The notes beneath the pieces were generated by a model, which saw nothing but the letters and a program-made list of their open reading frames with translations, made no database searches and was not told the origin of the DNA. A stretch of 30,231 nucleotides of DNA from Leishmania donovani (lineage: Eukaryota; Euglenozoa; Kinetoplastea; Trypanosomatida; Trypanosomatidae), in NCBI RefSeq assembly GCF_000227135.1, contig NC_018250.1:69833-100063 (forward strand), in the 5' to 3' direction. This document shows, piece by piece, positions 1 to 10,867 of this stretch (within the stretch, counting starts at the first letter, position 1; each line of letters starts with the position of its first letter). The position numbers and the translations under genes are program-made.

Positions 1-1
1 C

Positions 2-292
2 ATCGACCCCGCGCTTGACCGGCAGATCCAGGCGACAGTGATGAGCGCGTTCTCGGCGTACACGGTGATCACGATCGCGCACCGGCTGCACACTGTCGCG
101 CAGTACGACAAGATCATCGTGATGGACCACGGTGCTGTTGCGGAGATGGGCAGCCCGCGCGAGCTTGTGATGAACCGCCAGTCCATATTCCACAGCATGG
201 TGGAGGCCGGGGGGCCGTTGGCGCGAAGGCACTTCCGGTCCCTCGTGGGGCGTCGCGACAACGAAGTAGCTCCCTACTCGAAGTGCGGGTGA
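2..292 (+). CDS. ABCC1: ABCC-type transporter, C-terminal end of second nucleotide-binding domain (partial, 5' end outside window)
   Basis: The reading frame is open from base 2 to the TGA at 290-292 and gives the last 96 residues of an ABCC (MRP-like) transporter. It begins just after the Walker B region, at the IDP of the D-loop, and contains the H-loop histidine in the ITIAHR motif, followed by the usual closing segment of an ABCC NBD2. Bases 1-207 are identical to ABCC3 (25908-26114) and differ by one base from ABCC2 (8494-8700). After that the tail is unique: it continues with GGPLARRH and ends SKCG, about 30 residues unlike the other two paralogues. The gene is the first of three ABCC genes in the window on the same strand. 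Its name is inferred from position, since in Leishmania chromosome 23 ABCC1 and ABCC2 precede ABCC3/MRPA. Membrane topology and substrate cannot be read from this fragment. Confidence 0.93.
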   Translation: MDPALDRQIQATVMSAFSAYTVITIAHRLHTVAQYDKIIVMDHGAVAEMGSPRELVMNRQSIFHSMVEAGGPLARRHFRSLVGRRDNEVAPYSKCG

Positions 293-3200
293 GCGCGCTC
301 GCACGGCGTGAGCACGGTTGGTCTTGTGTCTCTTTTTGCTCGGTAGCTGCGCGGAGACGTAGTCGCACTGGACGGCAGAGCTGACGCCTTTAGCCAATGT
401 CCCGCGTTTGGGCGACGCGAATGGGTCTGGTCGCGCAAACCGAGTCGGAGTATGCCATTGATTCCTTGAGCGGCATGCCACGCTCTGTTTTCTGTTTTGT
501 CTTGCTTCGGCGCCTTTTTCCCCGGCGCGCGCCCTTTGTTGTTCGGTCGACTTGATTTCCACGGTGGCGTGACGGCATCGTTGTGCGCGCGACGGAGCTG
601 GAGGTCCTTGTGACGTTGAATGGCGTTGTGTATGCCATTCTCTGGTCGCCCGCGCTTCCCTCTTTCAAGGCGAGGCGAGCCAAAATAGGCAGCGCTCGTC
701 TTGAGCACGCTCCCTGTGGAGAGCCAGGGCTTATGATGAGGTGCAACTCGTCATGTGGTCGCGGCTGTAGATTTGTGTCCTTCGCAGACGTGCAGAGGGC
801 AGCTTGGGTCATGCTAGGCGTCACTGGAGTGCTGCGCTGCTGCCCCGGCTCGTTAGTCCAACGCGCTCTCTGCGTTGGCTAACAGGACGGCCGCAGTACT
901 GACCCCGCCCCTTTGAGCCGGTGTGCACGTCATCGCCATCTCTCATCGCCCGCAAAACCGCATAGTAAACTCGCTCCCTCCTCCTCTTTGGTGCCGCTAT
1001 TCTTTCCCCCGTTCGGTGCGTGCGGGTGCACCGAAGGTGACTGGCGCGTCAAGACGGAGTTCGCGTGGGTTGTGGTCCTCCCCCCTCCCCCTCTCTTTCT
1101 CTTGGCATCCGTCCTTACGCGACAAAACACATGTTCGTGCGCAGCACCGCCCTTTTTAGGCGGGCGGCATCTTCGTTGTCCGTGCGCAGGCTCGCACGCG
1201 CGTTTCTGTTTTCGGCAGGGAGAGCTTTCCTCATCCACCTGTGCCTGGAGCGCTGTGTGTTGCTCTGCTCGGCCAGCTGCTCCCCCATCTTCGCCTTACA
1301 GGTTAGGCCCGGGACACTTCGACAGATCGTTTCCCTGTCTGTGCCTGCTCTCTCTTCGCCGGTCTTCCAGACTCTCTCGTTCCTGCACTCCCTGGATGCT
1401 TTCTCCGTTCCGGTGGCGGTGGCCTTCAGCGGCACGCTATTCAACCAAGAACGGCTCGAATACACACGGGCCTACACGCGCGCACAGAGAGGCGTTTGTG
1501 GTGCCTTCACAGCGCCCCTCTCACGTGCGGCTGCATCTTTTCTTTGGCCGCTGTGCGCCCACGACAGAGACGCGCGCGCTCACAGACGGGGAGGCCGCTC
1601 GAAGGTCGCCGGCGGAGGGGGCGCACAAACAAAAGCGTAGCACCGCCCAGCCGGCCAGCAGACCTCGGAGAGGCGACGGGGAAGAGGGAAGTAAGCCGGA
1701 GCCACCGCAGCAGCGCCTGACTGCTGATTCGACGCCTGTGCACACCTTTGGTTGTTTCGCTCTCGTCTACTCTCACACGTGCTCTTCGCGGAGTTGTTGG
1801 GCCTGTGCAAGCGTCACTCACAGCTCAGCCTCCTCCCTATCCGTGTCCCGTCCACCCCCTACAGGGTGTGCGCCGTTCATGCGGAGTGCATGGCGACGAA
1901 GAGGGAGCGAAGTCGGCGGCAAAAGCGCCAGCGAGCAACGCCAGTCGGACATGCTCATTTACGGTTTGCCCCTCACTGCCTCCGTGGAGTGATCCTCTTT
2001 TCTCGTCGTGGCACGCGCGCATACCCTGCCGCTGCTGCTTCCTCGCCACGCAAACGCGTACAGACACGCACGCGCAGTTGAGGATATACATGCACGGCTG
2101 CGGTCACGTGGGGTTTCTGTGTTTCCTTGTCCGCGTGCCCGTTCGACTACGAGGAAGCCGGCAGATCTGCGCGCAGACGCAACCACAGCTCACCCACCTC
2201 TGCTGCACCACCGCTAAATCCTCGTTGTCTCGGACGAACCGTCCTGCCGCCGAACCCGGGCCACGCGTCTGGCGGGCTCTTCTCGCGCTTCGTCGGCCCT
2301 GACTTCTGGTTTAGTGCGAAGTCAAAGGACCAGCGGCTCTCCTCGCTTCCTGTGTGGAAAGGAGTTTAGGCTGCCCTAGAGGTATATCAGAGGTGGTGCC
2401 GCGGAGTAGCAGCGGTGCCGCTCTTTTTTTTTTGATAATGCTCTCATTCTGTCGTCTTGGCTTGCTGCTGTCGCTTCGCATGGCCTCCCACCCTCTTCTC
2501 CCTCTCAAAGGAACGCATGCGGGCATGGGAGCGCAGGGAACTGCTTGCGTGAGCGTAGGTCTGTGTGTGTGCCCCCGATGGACGGTTGCACGCTCCTCGA
2601 CATGCCCCCCCTCTTTGCAGCTCCGCCCTCCTGTGCCCTCCGCTGCTGCCTTTGGTGACGAGGGTAGAGGTGATTCGCAGGGCAGGGCATTTTCGTTTGT
2701 AACGTGCGCCAGTGCGGGGGGAGGGCGAGTAGCCCACGAATGATGACCGCAAGAGAAGTGAAGCCCACGCATCGAAGCGTCAGGCGAGAAAGACGGTTGT
2801 GAAGGCGGTGTGGAGGACGGCGGTGCTCTTCGCATCTGCATCGGGGGCGGCGTGTGCGACGAGGAAAACGATACCTTCACCCACTCCATCCTCCAAAGGG
2901 ACTGTCTCTCCGCCCATGAGCGCAGGAAACAGAAAAGACGCGCCACTGTCTCTCCCGCGCACGCTTATTTTGCTACCGCCTCGTCCCTCCTCCCCGCGGT
3001 CATTTCGCCTCTCCGCCGCATCCCATGCCACGCGCTTTCACTTTTGCGCTCGCGGTGACCCTCGGGTCAGCACTCGACCTCGATCAGCCGGGATGCCCGA
3101 CCCTCCCTCTATGCGTGAGAGAGCGCTCCTGCCTTGCCCGGTGCGCTGTCGCTTCACCTCATTTGCCCCTCGCGCAAGACCTCCGCACAGCCTCCCCTGC

Positions 3201-3683
3201 CTCCGTCGCGATACACAAGCAGACATATACACCTCTTCAGCCACAAGTACACCCTCCTCCATTGCTCTGCCGCGAAGTCAGGCGTATGACTCTGATTCTG
3301 TCATCGTCGTTGCTGTGCTGGCGCGCTGCTCACTCCTCTATCGAGGCGTGGCGCGCTGCGCAACTGCGCAGGGCTCGCGTCTTCCTATCTCCCGTCTTCT
3401 CGTTATCTGCCTTTCGTTTCTCCTTATCTCTCCCCCAAACACACACAGCCTCTCGTATCCTGAGCACCAACGCTGGCCTTTCCCATCCAGCGGGCCTCCT
3501 TTCCTGTCTGCTCCCTTCGCACAACTGCACATCATCATCGCCGCTGCCGTCGGCACCCGCTTCCGTTAACGCGAAGGTCTTTCCTCCACTCTCTCGGGTT
3601 TCTTCCAGCGCGCTGCGGTATCGACATCTGAGCACCGCTTCCCTGACACGGCCGCGTGCACCCGCACCGCTCTAGCGGCCGCC
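293..3683. other. ABCC1-ABCC2 intergenic spacer (3.4 kb), 3' UTR plus pyrimidine-rich splice region
   Basis: No convincing gene is seen. Long open frames exist (for example 913-1992 and 2799-3569), but their translations are rich in Cys, Ser, Arg and Pro without domains, as expected from translating C/T-rich DNA. The first half is mixed in composition. From about 2950 to 3660 the + strand becomes strongly pyrimidine-rich, as normal upstream of a trans-spliced Leishmania gene. A run of T lies at about 2424-2434. The length is on the long side for an intergenic region in this compact gene order. Confidence 0.75.
3579..3608 (+). promoter_or_regulatory. Candidate trans-splice acceptor for ABCC2
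   Basis: A tract made mostly of C and T runs from 3579 to 3606 and is followed by AG at 3607-3608, 76 nt upstream of the ATG at 3684. This is the usual layout for spliced-leader addition in trypanosomatids. Other pyrimidine tracts upstream (for example around 3395-3435) could compete with it. Confidence 0.5.
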
Positions 3684-6600
3684 ATGCAGTACGAGGACCC
3701 GCGCCATCACAGCGCAGCGTCAGCGGAGCGCAGAGCGCTGCCGAAAGGTGGGCATCAGAATGGCGCCGCTGAACAGCTTGCAACCGCTTCAAAGGCCACG
3801 GCAGCGAATCGCCAAGCTGCACTGCACGAGCGCGATACGCTGAAGCAGCGAATAACGGAGCTGTGGGGCCCGCCGAAGCACTACGTGGAGTGCGACGAGG
3901 ACCGCGCCTCCTTCAGCCATCGCATGTGGTACTTCTTTGTGTATCCGATGGTGCTGCTCGCATCACGGGAACAGATCAGTCTTGAGAATATGCCCCCGCC
4001 AACGCGGGATGTGCGCGCGCACGACTGCGGGCTGCGGCTGTCGCGTGCTGTGCAGGCGGCGATGTACGAGCGGAACGCGTGGAACTGCATGGTTGGGACG
4101 GAGGTCGTGAGCACGCTGGACGCTTCGAGTCGCGGTGTTCTGCGGTGGGTCGGGGTGCCGCAGCAGGGCGGGTACACGCGGATGATGGCTGGCGTGGAGT
4201 GGAGCGTGCCGCCGGCTCTGCGCACCGCTGCGAGGTCCGACGACAGCGGTGNNNNNNNNNNNNNNNNNNNNNNNNNNNNNNNNNNNNNNNNNNNNNNNNN
4301 NNNNNNNNNNNNNNNNNNNNNNNNNNNNNNNGGTGACGTGCGTAAGGTTGCTGTCGTCGGATGGGAGGCCCGTGGACGCTGCTTCTGTGCCGACGCCGCG
4401 CCGGCTCTCTCTCATGCGCGTGCTCCTGGCATCGCTGCCGGAGTATTTTTGGTGGCAGGTTCCCTTCAAGCTTGTTGGTGACGTGTGCACCCTCACTATA
4501 CCTTTTCTCTTGAAGGCGTTTGTGCACTTCATCAGCGAGCGCAACCAGAGCTGGGCGTACGGGCTGGTGCTAACAGTGACGTTCTTCCTGACACAACTGA
4601 TGCAGAGCACCTGCCTGCACCGCTTCTACTACGTGAGCATCAAATGTGGTCTGCAGTACCGCTCCGCCCTTAACGGGTTGATATTTGAGAAGGTGTTCAC
4701 GATCTCCCACAAGGCTCTGGCAGATCCACAGATGAACACAGGCCGCATCATCAACATGATGAGCACGGACACCGAGCAGGCAAACCAGTTCATGCAGTAT
4801 TGCATGTACATCTGGAGCAGCCCCATGGTGTTTCTTATCTCCATCTCATTTCTCAGTCGCTTGGTGGGTTGGTGCTCCATCATGGCTGTCGTGGCGCTGC
4901 TCATGACGCTGCCGATCAACGGTTGGCTGATGAAGTGGCAGATGGCGGCGCGGCGAAAGCTCGTCAAGGCAACGGATGTGCGCGTGAAAGCGGCGAACGA
5001 GTTCTTCTCGGGCATCCGCGTCGCCAAGTTTATGACGTGGGAGCCGCGGTTTATCGCCAACATCGAGGAGAAGCGCGCCTTGGAGGTGTCGTACTTGAAG
5101 CAGGTGCAGACCGCGCGAGTCTGCACGTCGTTTGTGAGCATGGCCACCCCACAGGTCATGATCGCCGCGGTGTTCATTGTGTATTACCTGCTTGGGCACG
5201 AGCTCACGCCGACGGTGGTGTACCCGACTATCTCTCTCCTTGGCATTATCAGGATGCCGTTTAATATGCTGCCGTTAGTGTTCACCCTGTCGGCGCAGTA
5301 CCTTGTGGCCATCACGCGTATCAACAAATTCCTCGAGTGCGACAACGCCACCTGCTCCACTGTGCAGGACATGGAGGAGTACTGGAGGGAGCAGCGCGAA
5401 CACAGCACTGCGTGCCAGCTTGCCGCTGTGCTGGAGAACGTCGACGTGACTGCCTTTGTGCCCGTGAAACTGCCGTTTGCGCCGAAGGTGAAGACGTCTC
5501 TGCTTTCTCGGGCTCTGCGGATGCTGTGCTGCGGGCGCTGCCGACCTGCGAAGCAGTACCCCGCGCCAACGGCTGTGGCGGAGGATGTGTGCGCGGCTTT
5601 GCCATTATCGCCCTCGCCGCCGTCTTCGTCGGCATCGCCGCGCGGAGGCGCCTTTCGTAAGGGTAAGGTTGAGGCGGATGACTTCTTCGAGCTGGAGCCG
5701 AAGGTGCTGCTGCACGACGTGTCTGTGAGCGTCCCGCGCGGGAAGCTGACGGTTGTGCTTGGCGCGACCGGGAGCGGGAAGTCGACGCTGCTGCAGTCGC
5801 TGCTGTCGCAGTTCGAGATCAGCGAGGGCCGCGTGTGGGCGGAGCGGAGCATCGCGTACGTGCCGCAGCAGGCGTGGATCATGAACGCGACGGTGCGCGG
5901 CAACATCCTGTTCTTCGACGAGGAGGACGCCGCGCGGCTCGCGGATGCCGTGCGCGTGAGCCAGCTGGAGGCGGACGTTGCGCAGCTTGGCGGGGGGCTG
6001 GAGACGGAGATCGGGGAGAAGGGCGTGAACCTGAGCGGCGGGCAGAAGGCGCGCGTGAGCCTTGCGCGCGCCGTGTACGCGAACCGCGACGTGTACCTGC
6101 TGGACGACCCCCTGTCCGCGCTGGACGCGCACGTTGGCAAGCGCGTTGTGGAGGAGTGCTTCCTTGGCGCGCTTGCGGGCAAGACGCGCGTGCTTGCGAC
6201 GCACCAGGTGCACATTGTGCCGAGGGCAGACTACGTTGTGGCGCTGGGTGACGGGCGCGTCGAGTTCAGCGGAAGCAGCGCGGACTTTATGCNNNNNNNN
6301 NNNNNNNNNNNNNNNNNNNNNNNNNNNNNNNNNNNNNNNNNNNNNNNNNNNNNNNNNNNNNNNNNNNNNNNNNNNNNNNNNNNNNNNNNNNGGGGAGAAG
6401 GGCGTGAACCTGAGCGGCGGGCAGAAGGCGCGCGTGAGCCTTGCGCGCGCCGTGTACGCGAACCGCGACGTGTACCTGCTGGACGACCCCCTGTCCGCGC
6501 TGGACGCGCACGTTGGCAAGCGCGTTGTGGAGGAGTGCTTCCTTGGCGCGCTTGCGGGCAAGACGCGCGTGCTTGCGACGCACCAGGTGCACATTGTGCC

Positions 6601-8752
6601 GAGGGCAGACTACGTTGTGGCGCTGGGTGACGGGCGCGTCGAGTTCAGCGGAAGCAGCGCGGACTTTATGCACACACCGTTTTACGCGTCGCTGGCCGCT
6701 GCGGAGGCAGATAGCCCTCCAAGAAAGGGCGGTGGCGCGAATGCAGATGCTGAGGACATGGACGCTGCCTGCGGTGGCGTATCGGACCCCGAGGAGGGCT
6801 CTGCAAAGCCGGTGAGGAGGGCGGTGTCGGGGGATGGCGCCGCTGCCCCCGCCGCTGCTGCTCAGCTGATGACAGTGGAGGAGAAAGCGTCGGGCATGGT
6901 GGCATGGGGGACGTATCGAGAGTACCTCAGGTTCTGCGGAGGGCGTTTGTGGATTGGTGGGGTTCTGGCGATATTTGGCGTGACCGAGTTCTTCACCATC
7001 TCTTCGATGCTGTGCTTGTCGATGTGGGCGGCGCGGCGCTTCGATTTGTCGGACGCGTCGTACCTGTTGATGTATATTGGCTGCGTTGTGCTTGGGACGT
7101 CGACAGTGCCGCTGCGCTTTTACTTCTCATTCGAGGCAATGCGGCGCGGGTGCGCTAGGATGCACCACGCCGTTCTGCGCAGTGTGTCACGCGGAACGAT
7201 GGAGTTCTTTGATACAACACCGCTGGGCCGCATACTCAACCGCTTCTCGCGCGACGTGGACGTCGCAGACAACACGCTGCCAATGTCGATGCTACAGATG
7301 ATGAGCTGCCTTTGCGGGATCCTGTCATCGCTTCTGGTGACGTTCTTCACGCAGCCGCTGGTGATATTCGCGCTTGCGCCGTGCGGGTACCTGTACTACC
7401 GGATCATGGTGTTCTACAACTCTGCTAACCGCGAGATTCGCCGAACAAGCAGCGTTGTAAAGTCGCCTCTTTTCTCTCTTCTTGGCGAGGCGCTGACGGG
7501 CAGCGCGACAATCACTGCGTACCGCCGCCCTTCGACGGTGATGCAGGAGGCGCTGCACCGGCTGGACCTCGTGTACTCGTGCTCAATCCTAGAGAACATG
7601 GCGAACCGCTGGCTTGGAGTTCGTGTAGAGTTCCTCAGCAACATCGTGGTGTCGACAATTGTGCTTATCGGCATTGGCCGCACGGTGCTGATGGAGACCC
7701 ATGAGGAATGGATAGCGCTTGTCTCGCTGTCACTGACGATGGCAACGCAGACGACAGCAATGCTGAACTGGCTTCTGCGGCAGGTTGCGACGGTGGAGGC
7801 GGACATGAACAGCGTGGAGCGGCTGCTGCACTACACCCACAAAGTGCCGCAGGAGGCGATGCCGGAGCTGGACGCGGAGGTGGACGCGCTGGAGAGGCGG
7901 ACGGGAATGGCGGCGGACGTGACGGGGACGGTTGTGATCGAGCCTGCGAGCCCGACGAGCGCCGCGCCGCACACCGTGCAGGCCGGGTCGCTTGTGTTCG
8001 AGGGCGTGCAGATGCGGTACCGCGAGGGGCTGCCGCTTGTGCTGCGCGGCGTGAGCTTCCGGATCGCGCCGNNNNNNNNNNNNNNNNNNNNNNNNNNNNN
8101 NNNNNNNNNNNNNNNNNNNNNNNNNNNNNNNNNNNNNNNNNNNNNNNNNNNNNNNNNNNNNNNNNNNNNNNNNNNNNNNNNNNNNNNNNNNNNNNNNNNN
8201 NNNNNNNNNNNNNNNNNNNNNNNNNNNNNNNNNNNNNNNNNNNNNNNNNNNNNNNNNNNNNNNNNNNNNNNNNNNNNNNNNNNNNNNNNNNNNNNNNNNN
8301 NNNNNNNNNNNNNNNNNNNNNNNNNNNNNNNNNNNNNNNNNNNNNNNNNNNNNNNNNNNNNNNNNNNNNNNNNNNNNNNNNNNNNNNNNNNNNNNNNNNN
8401 NNNNNNNNNNNNNNNNNNNNNNNNNNNGTGCATGGCGCGCGCGCTGCTGAAGAAGGGGAGCGGGTTCATCCTGATGGACGAGGCGACGGCGAACATCGAC
8501 CCCGCGCTTGACCGGCAGATCCAGGCGACAGCGATGAGCGCGTTCTCGGCGTACACGGTGATCACGATCGCGCACCGGCTGCACACTGTCGCGCAGTACG
8601 ACAAGATCATCGTGATGGACCACGGTGCTGTTGCGGAGATGGGCAGCCCGCGCGAGCTTGTGATGAACCGCCAGTCCATATTCCACAGCATGGTGGAGGC
8701 ACTGGGCCGCAGCGAGGCAGCGCGCGTGATTCAGGTGGCGATGGCTCAATAA
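3684..8752 (+). CDS. ABCC2: ABCC2-like full ABC transporter (MRP/PGP family), with three assembly gaps
   Basis: Full ABCC architecture. It has a hydrophilic N-terminus, a cytoplasmic ABCC segment (residues about 76-105, with SFSHRMWYFF), a CAP-Gly-like stretch (from residue 133), TMD1 (about 4410-5340), NBD1, TMD2 (about 6930-7800) and NBD2. NBD1 has Walker A GATGSGKST (5761-5787), signature LSGGQ (6031-6045), Walker B YLLDDP (6094-6111) and H-loop ATHQ (6196-6207). As usual in ABCC NBD1, Asp replaces the catalytic Glu. NBD2 Walker A and signature lie in the gap 8072-8427; Walker B LMDEAT and the IAHR H-loop follow. The frame changes across gap 4252-4331, so its true size should be 1 modulo 3 (79 fits). 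Bases 6392-6671 repeat 6013-6292 exactly and are an assembly artefact. Removing them leaves about 1562 residues, normal for the family. The first in-frame ATG follows a splice-acceptor signature. The substrate is not evident; Leishmania ABCC relatives act in drug and thiol-conjugate handling. Confidence 0.93.
4080..4250 (+). other. CAP-Gly-like segment in ABCC2 N-terminal region (cut by gap)
   Basis: Residues 133-189 of ABCC2 contain VGTEVV, then GVLRWVG, then AGVEWSVPP, matching the order and spacing of the first half of CAP-Gly domains (a G-[DE]-x-V start, a G-x-[VL]-R-[FW]-x-G strand and a G-V-E-x strand). The second half, where the family's GKNDG-type loop would lie, falls in gap 4252-4331. 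The ABCC3 paralogue has the matching stretch intact. The call is by eye. Confidence 0.5.
4252..4331. other. Assembly gap, 80 N, inside ABCC2
   Basis: The reading phase differs by one on the two sides, so 80 is an estimate. Aligning with ABCC3 suggests about 26 missing residues, i.e. 79 bases, covering the second half of the CAP-Gly-like stretch. Confidence 0.95.
5962..6138 (+). repeat. NBD1 core block shared with ABCC3 (23751-23927)
   Basis: The 177 bases covering the signature and Walker B of NBD1 match ABCC3 23751-23927 with three differences seen by eye. A neighbouring block, 5833-5925 against 23622-23714, has one difference. The intervening DNA and the transmembrane domains are clearly diverged. 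This suggests local gene conversion between paralogues. Confidence 0.88.
6013..6671. other. Unmerged contig overlap around a 99-N gap in ABCC2 NBD1
   Basis: Bases 6013-6292 (280 bp) reappear exactly at 6392-6671, with 99 N (6293-6391) between them. The copy ends on the last base before the gap and restarts on the first base after it, which is what two overlapping contigs placed side by side look like. The reading frame is restored when one copy and the N run are removed. The protein therefore does not have a repeated LSGGQ/Walker B block. Confidence 0.92.
7919..8071 (+). repeat. Pre-NBD2 block identical to ABCC3 (25335-25487)
   Basis: The 153 bases before the assembly gap show no difference from ABCC3 25335-25487, whereas the sequence just upstream is diverged. 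The identity begins sharply, encodes the linker into NBD2 and the start of the NBD2 sheet, and very probably continues into the gap. Confidence 0.9.
8072..8427. other. Assembly gap, 356 N, over ABCC2 NBD2 Walker A to signature
   Basis: The ABCC2 frame stays in phase across the 356 N. The gap sits at the same place in the gene as the gap in ABCC3 (25496-25854), inside a region that is otherwise identical between the paralogues, so it probably reflects reads that could not be assigned. Confidence 0.95.
8494..8700 (+). repeat. NBD2 C-terminal block shared by all three ABCC genes
   Basis: These 207 bases match 1-207 (ABCC1) and 25908-26114 (ABCC3). The only difference seen is one base, GCG against GTG, in the codon before ATGAGC. 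ABCC2 and ABCC3 stay alike a little further, to 8710/26124, before their tails diverge. Confidence 0.9.
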
Positions 8753-9344
8753 GGGTAATGGTGGTAGTGAGGAGGGGGGGCTACGAACATTTGCTGAGGT
8801 GCTTTCTTCTTGGCGGGGCTGTTCGTAGCTCTAAGAAGGTCCTATTTAAGAAGGCGGCTCTCTCTAGGCTGCTGGGCGTCTCTCTCTTTCTCGGTAAGCT
8901 GAGCTGGCTGCGCTGTGGTCGACAAGTACCGGTTGGAGTGGTAGTGCGTACATCAGATGCCCTCCAGGGGCCTTGTATGCTGTTTGTGTGGACCGTGTAC
9001 TGTGCGACGGAACGATGGGTGATGCGGCGCGGAGTGCGAGGAGGGCTTCGGTGCACGGAAAGGCCTTTGCTACGTCACCTCCAATGTGGATGTATATATA
9101 TATATATAGCCTTCATTTGAGGATGTTGTTTATGTGCAGCAGCGCTGCTTCTCGCCTCCGTCCTTTCACTGAGATACTTCCGCCATCGTCGTCGCACAAA
9201 CCCTCGCGCACCGCGAATGTTTGGCCTCCGCGCTCCACCACCGCGCACGTTGCACCGACACATCGCCTCCCTTGCATACCTCACTCTCTGTGTGCGCGCG
9301 CCGGACTCTCCTCTTTGCTTTTCACGCAAATCGCTGTTTCATCG
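8753..9344. other. ABCC2 3' UTR region before the inverted repeat
   Basis: No gene is seen. It is G-rich at first and mixed afterwards. A (TA)8 run lies at 9093-9108. The region ends where the left inverted-repeat arm begins. Confidence 0.7.
9093..9108. repeat. (TA)8 microsatellite
   Basis: Eight TA units in the ABCC2 3' flank, in otherwise GC-rich DNA. Confidence 0.95.
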
Positions 9345-10867
9345 GCGATGCCGGCCACCGCACCGTGGCACGAAGGTCCAGTACGCCCTCCGGGGGAACG
9401 CCAATAGTCGGCACCCTGCCGTAGGGCACGGCTGTGGACTCTTGCTGCCGGCACACCGGTCTGGGCTGGCGCTGTGCCGAAGAGACTCGCGACCGCGATC
9501 ACGCGTGTATCGGCTCACGGCAAATCGCGTCAGTTACACGGTGGCAGCCGTCCCGCGCCAAGCAACGAGGGCGCCGAGCTCACGAGACGACAGGAGACCG
9601 TCATCGCCCAGCTCCGCACGCACACCTGTCCGCCCTTTGCATTCCTGCAGCGACGGGTGACTGGCAGTGACAAGATGGAGTGAACGTGGTGCGCTGCCTG
9701 CTACTCCGCTCGCACGGTGGCGTCCCCACCCCCGCCAGGGCCTNNNNNNNNNNNNNNNNNNNNNNNNNNNNNNNNNNNNNNNNNNNNNNNNNNNNNNNNN
9801 NNNNNNNNNNNNNNNNNNNNNNNNNNNNNNNNNNNNNNNNNNNNNNNNNNNNNNNNNNNNNNNNNNNNNNNNNNNNNNNNNNNNNNNNNNNNNNNNNNNN
9901 NNNNNNNNNNNNNNNNNNNNNNNNNNNNNNNNNNNNNNNNNNNNNNNNNNNNNNNNNNNNNNNNNNNNNNNNNNNNNNNNNNNNNNNNNNNNNNNNNNNN
10001 NNNNNNNNNNNNNNNNNNNNNNNNNNNNNNNNNNNNNNNNNNNNNNNNNNNNNNNNNNNNNNNNNNNNNNNNNNNNNNNNNNNNNNNNNNNNNNNNNNNN
10101 NNNNNNNNNNNNNNNNNNNNNNNNNNNNNNNNNNNNNNNNNNNNNNNNNNNNNNNNNNNNNNNNNNNNNNNNNNNNNNNNNNNNNNNNNNNNNNNNNNNN
10201 NNNNNNNNNNNNNNNNNNNNNNNNNNNNNNNNNNNNNNNNNNNNNNNNNNNNNNNNNNNNNNNNNNNNNNNNNNNNNNNNNNNNNNNNNNNNNNNNNNNN
10301 NNNNNNNNNNNNNNNNNNNNNNNNNNGCTGGGCTGATGTGGCGCAGATGCCGGAGGCATGACCAGAGTAGCCCGAGTGGCACCACCGAGCTCTGCGCACT
10401 CCCACGCGGCGAGCCCACACACCGCGTTACTGCATGCCGCGGGTTGAGCTGGCTAAGGAAGAAGCATGGCGTACAGACCGAGTGCCGGGTCTCACAGGGC
10501 CCTCACCGGGACGTGGCCAGCGTCCTCCCTGCGCTCATCCGTCACGCACCCAGACCACCGCCTGTTGCCCGCACGAGGCGCCACCGCCGCCGCCCTCGAG
10601 CAGAACCACAAGCGCGGCCCACCCGCATCAAGGCATGCAGAGCTCACCCATCTCTGTTTGGCGCCGACCGCGCAGCGCGTCGGCGAAGGAGGGTCGAGTA
10701 GGGTCGAGGAAGGACGGGACGAGACGGTGAGGCGCATGGCCCGATTCGACCACAGACAGCTCGCCCTACACAGCGGGGATGTAGCGGTGTTGTCGCAGGG
10801 GCAGGTGAGCTGTGGCGGTGCATGTGCGCATATCTGCTGGCTTGATGGATGCCGACTAGAGATGGTG
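9345..10867 (+). repeat. Left arm of a ~1.5-kb inverted repeat
   Basis: The reverse complement of this stretch is found at 14915-17028. Starting from GCGATGCCGG at 9345, the arms match up to the gap at 9744 with three differences seen (two close together near 9405-9425 and one near 9683). They match again from 10327 to 10867 with only a few differences at the very end. The true arm length inferred from the right arm is about 1512 bp. The arm lies in the ABCC2 3' flank and carries no convincing gene. Repeats of this kind in the Leishmania H locus are known sites for amplicon formation. Confidence 0.93.
9744..10326. other. Assembly gap, 583 N, in left inverted-repeat arm
   Basis: The matching part of the right arm is 15622-16193, which is 572 bases, so the N run is about 11 too long if the arms are collinear. 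The missing content is probably the reverse complement of that segment. Confidence 0.9.

Noticed and set aside
913..1992. 359-codon open frame in the ABCC1-ABCC2 spacer
   Set aside because: The translation is rich in Ser, Cys, Arg and Pro with no domain. It is typical of C/T-rich Leishmania spacer DNA, and frames of similar kind overlap it on both strands.
2799..3569. 256-codon open frame before ABCC2
   Set aside because: It lies in the pyrimidine-rich region upstream of ABCC2 and shows only low-complexity Ser/Pro/Leu/Arg composition.
4251..4333. Frameshift in ABCC2, and likewise in MRPA at 25496-25854, as signs of pseudogenes
   Set aside because: Both phase changes occur across N runs of estimated length. 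The proteins are otherwise intact, with all visible ATPase motifs present.
6392..6671. A second LSGGQ/Walker B block in ABCC2, as if it had an extra nucleotide-binding half-domain
   Set aside because: It is an exact copy of 6013-6292 on the two sides of a 99-N gap, and removing it restores frame and family length.
9093..9108. (TA)8 as a possible TATA-type promoter
   Set aside because: Leishmania protein genes are transcribed in polycistronic units without such promoters; it is a simple microsatellite in a 3' flank.
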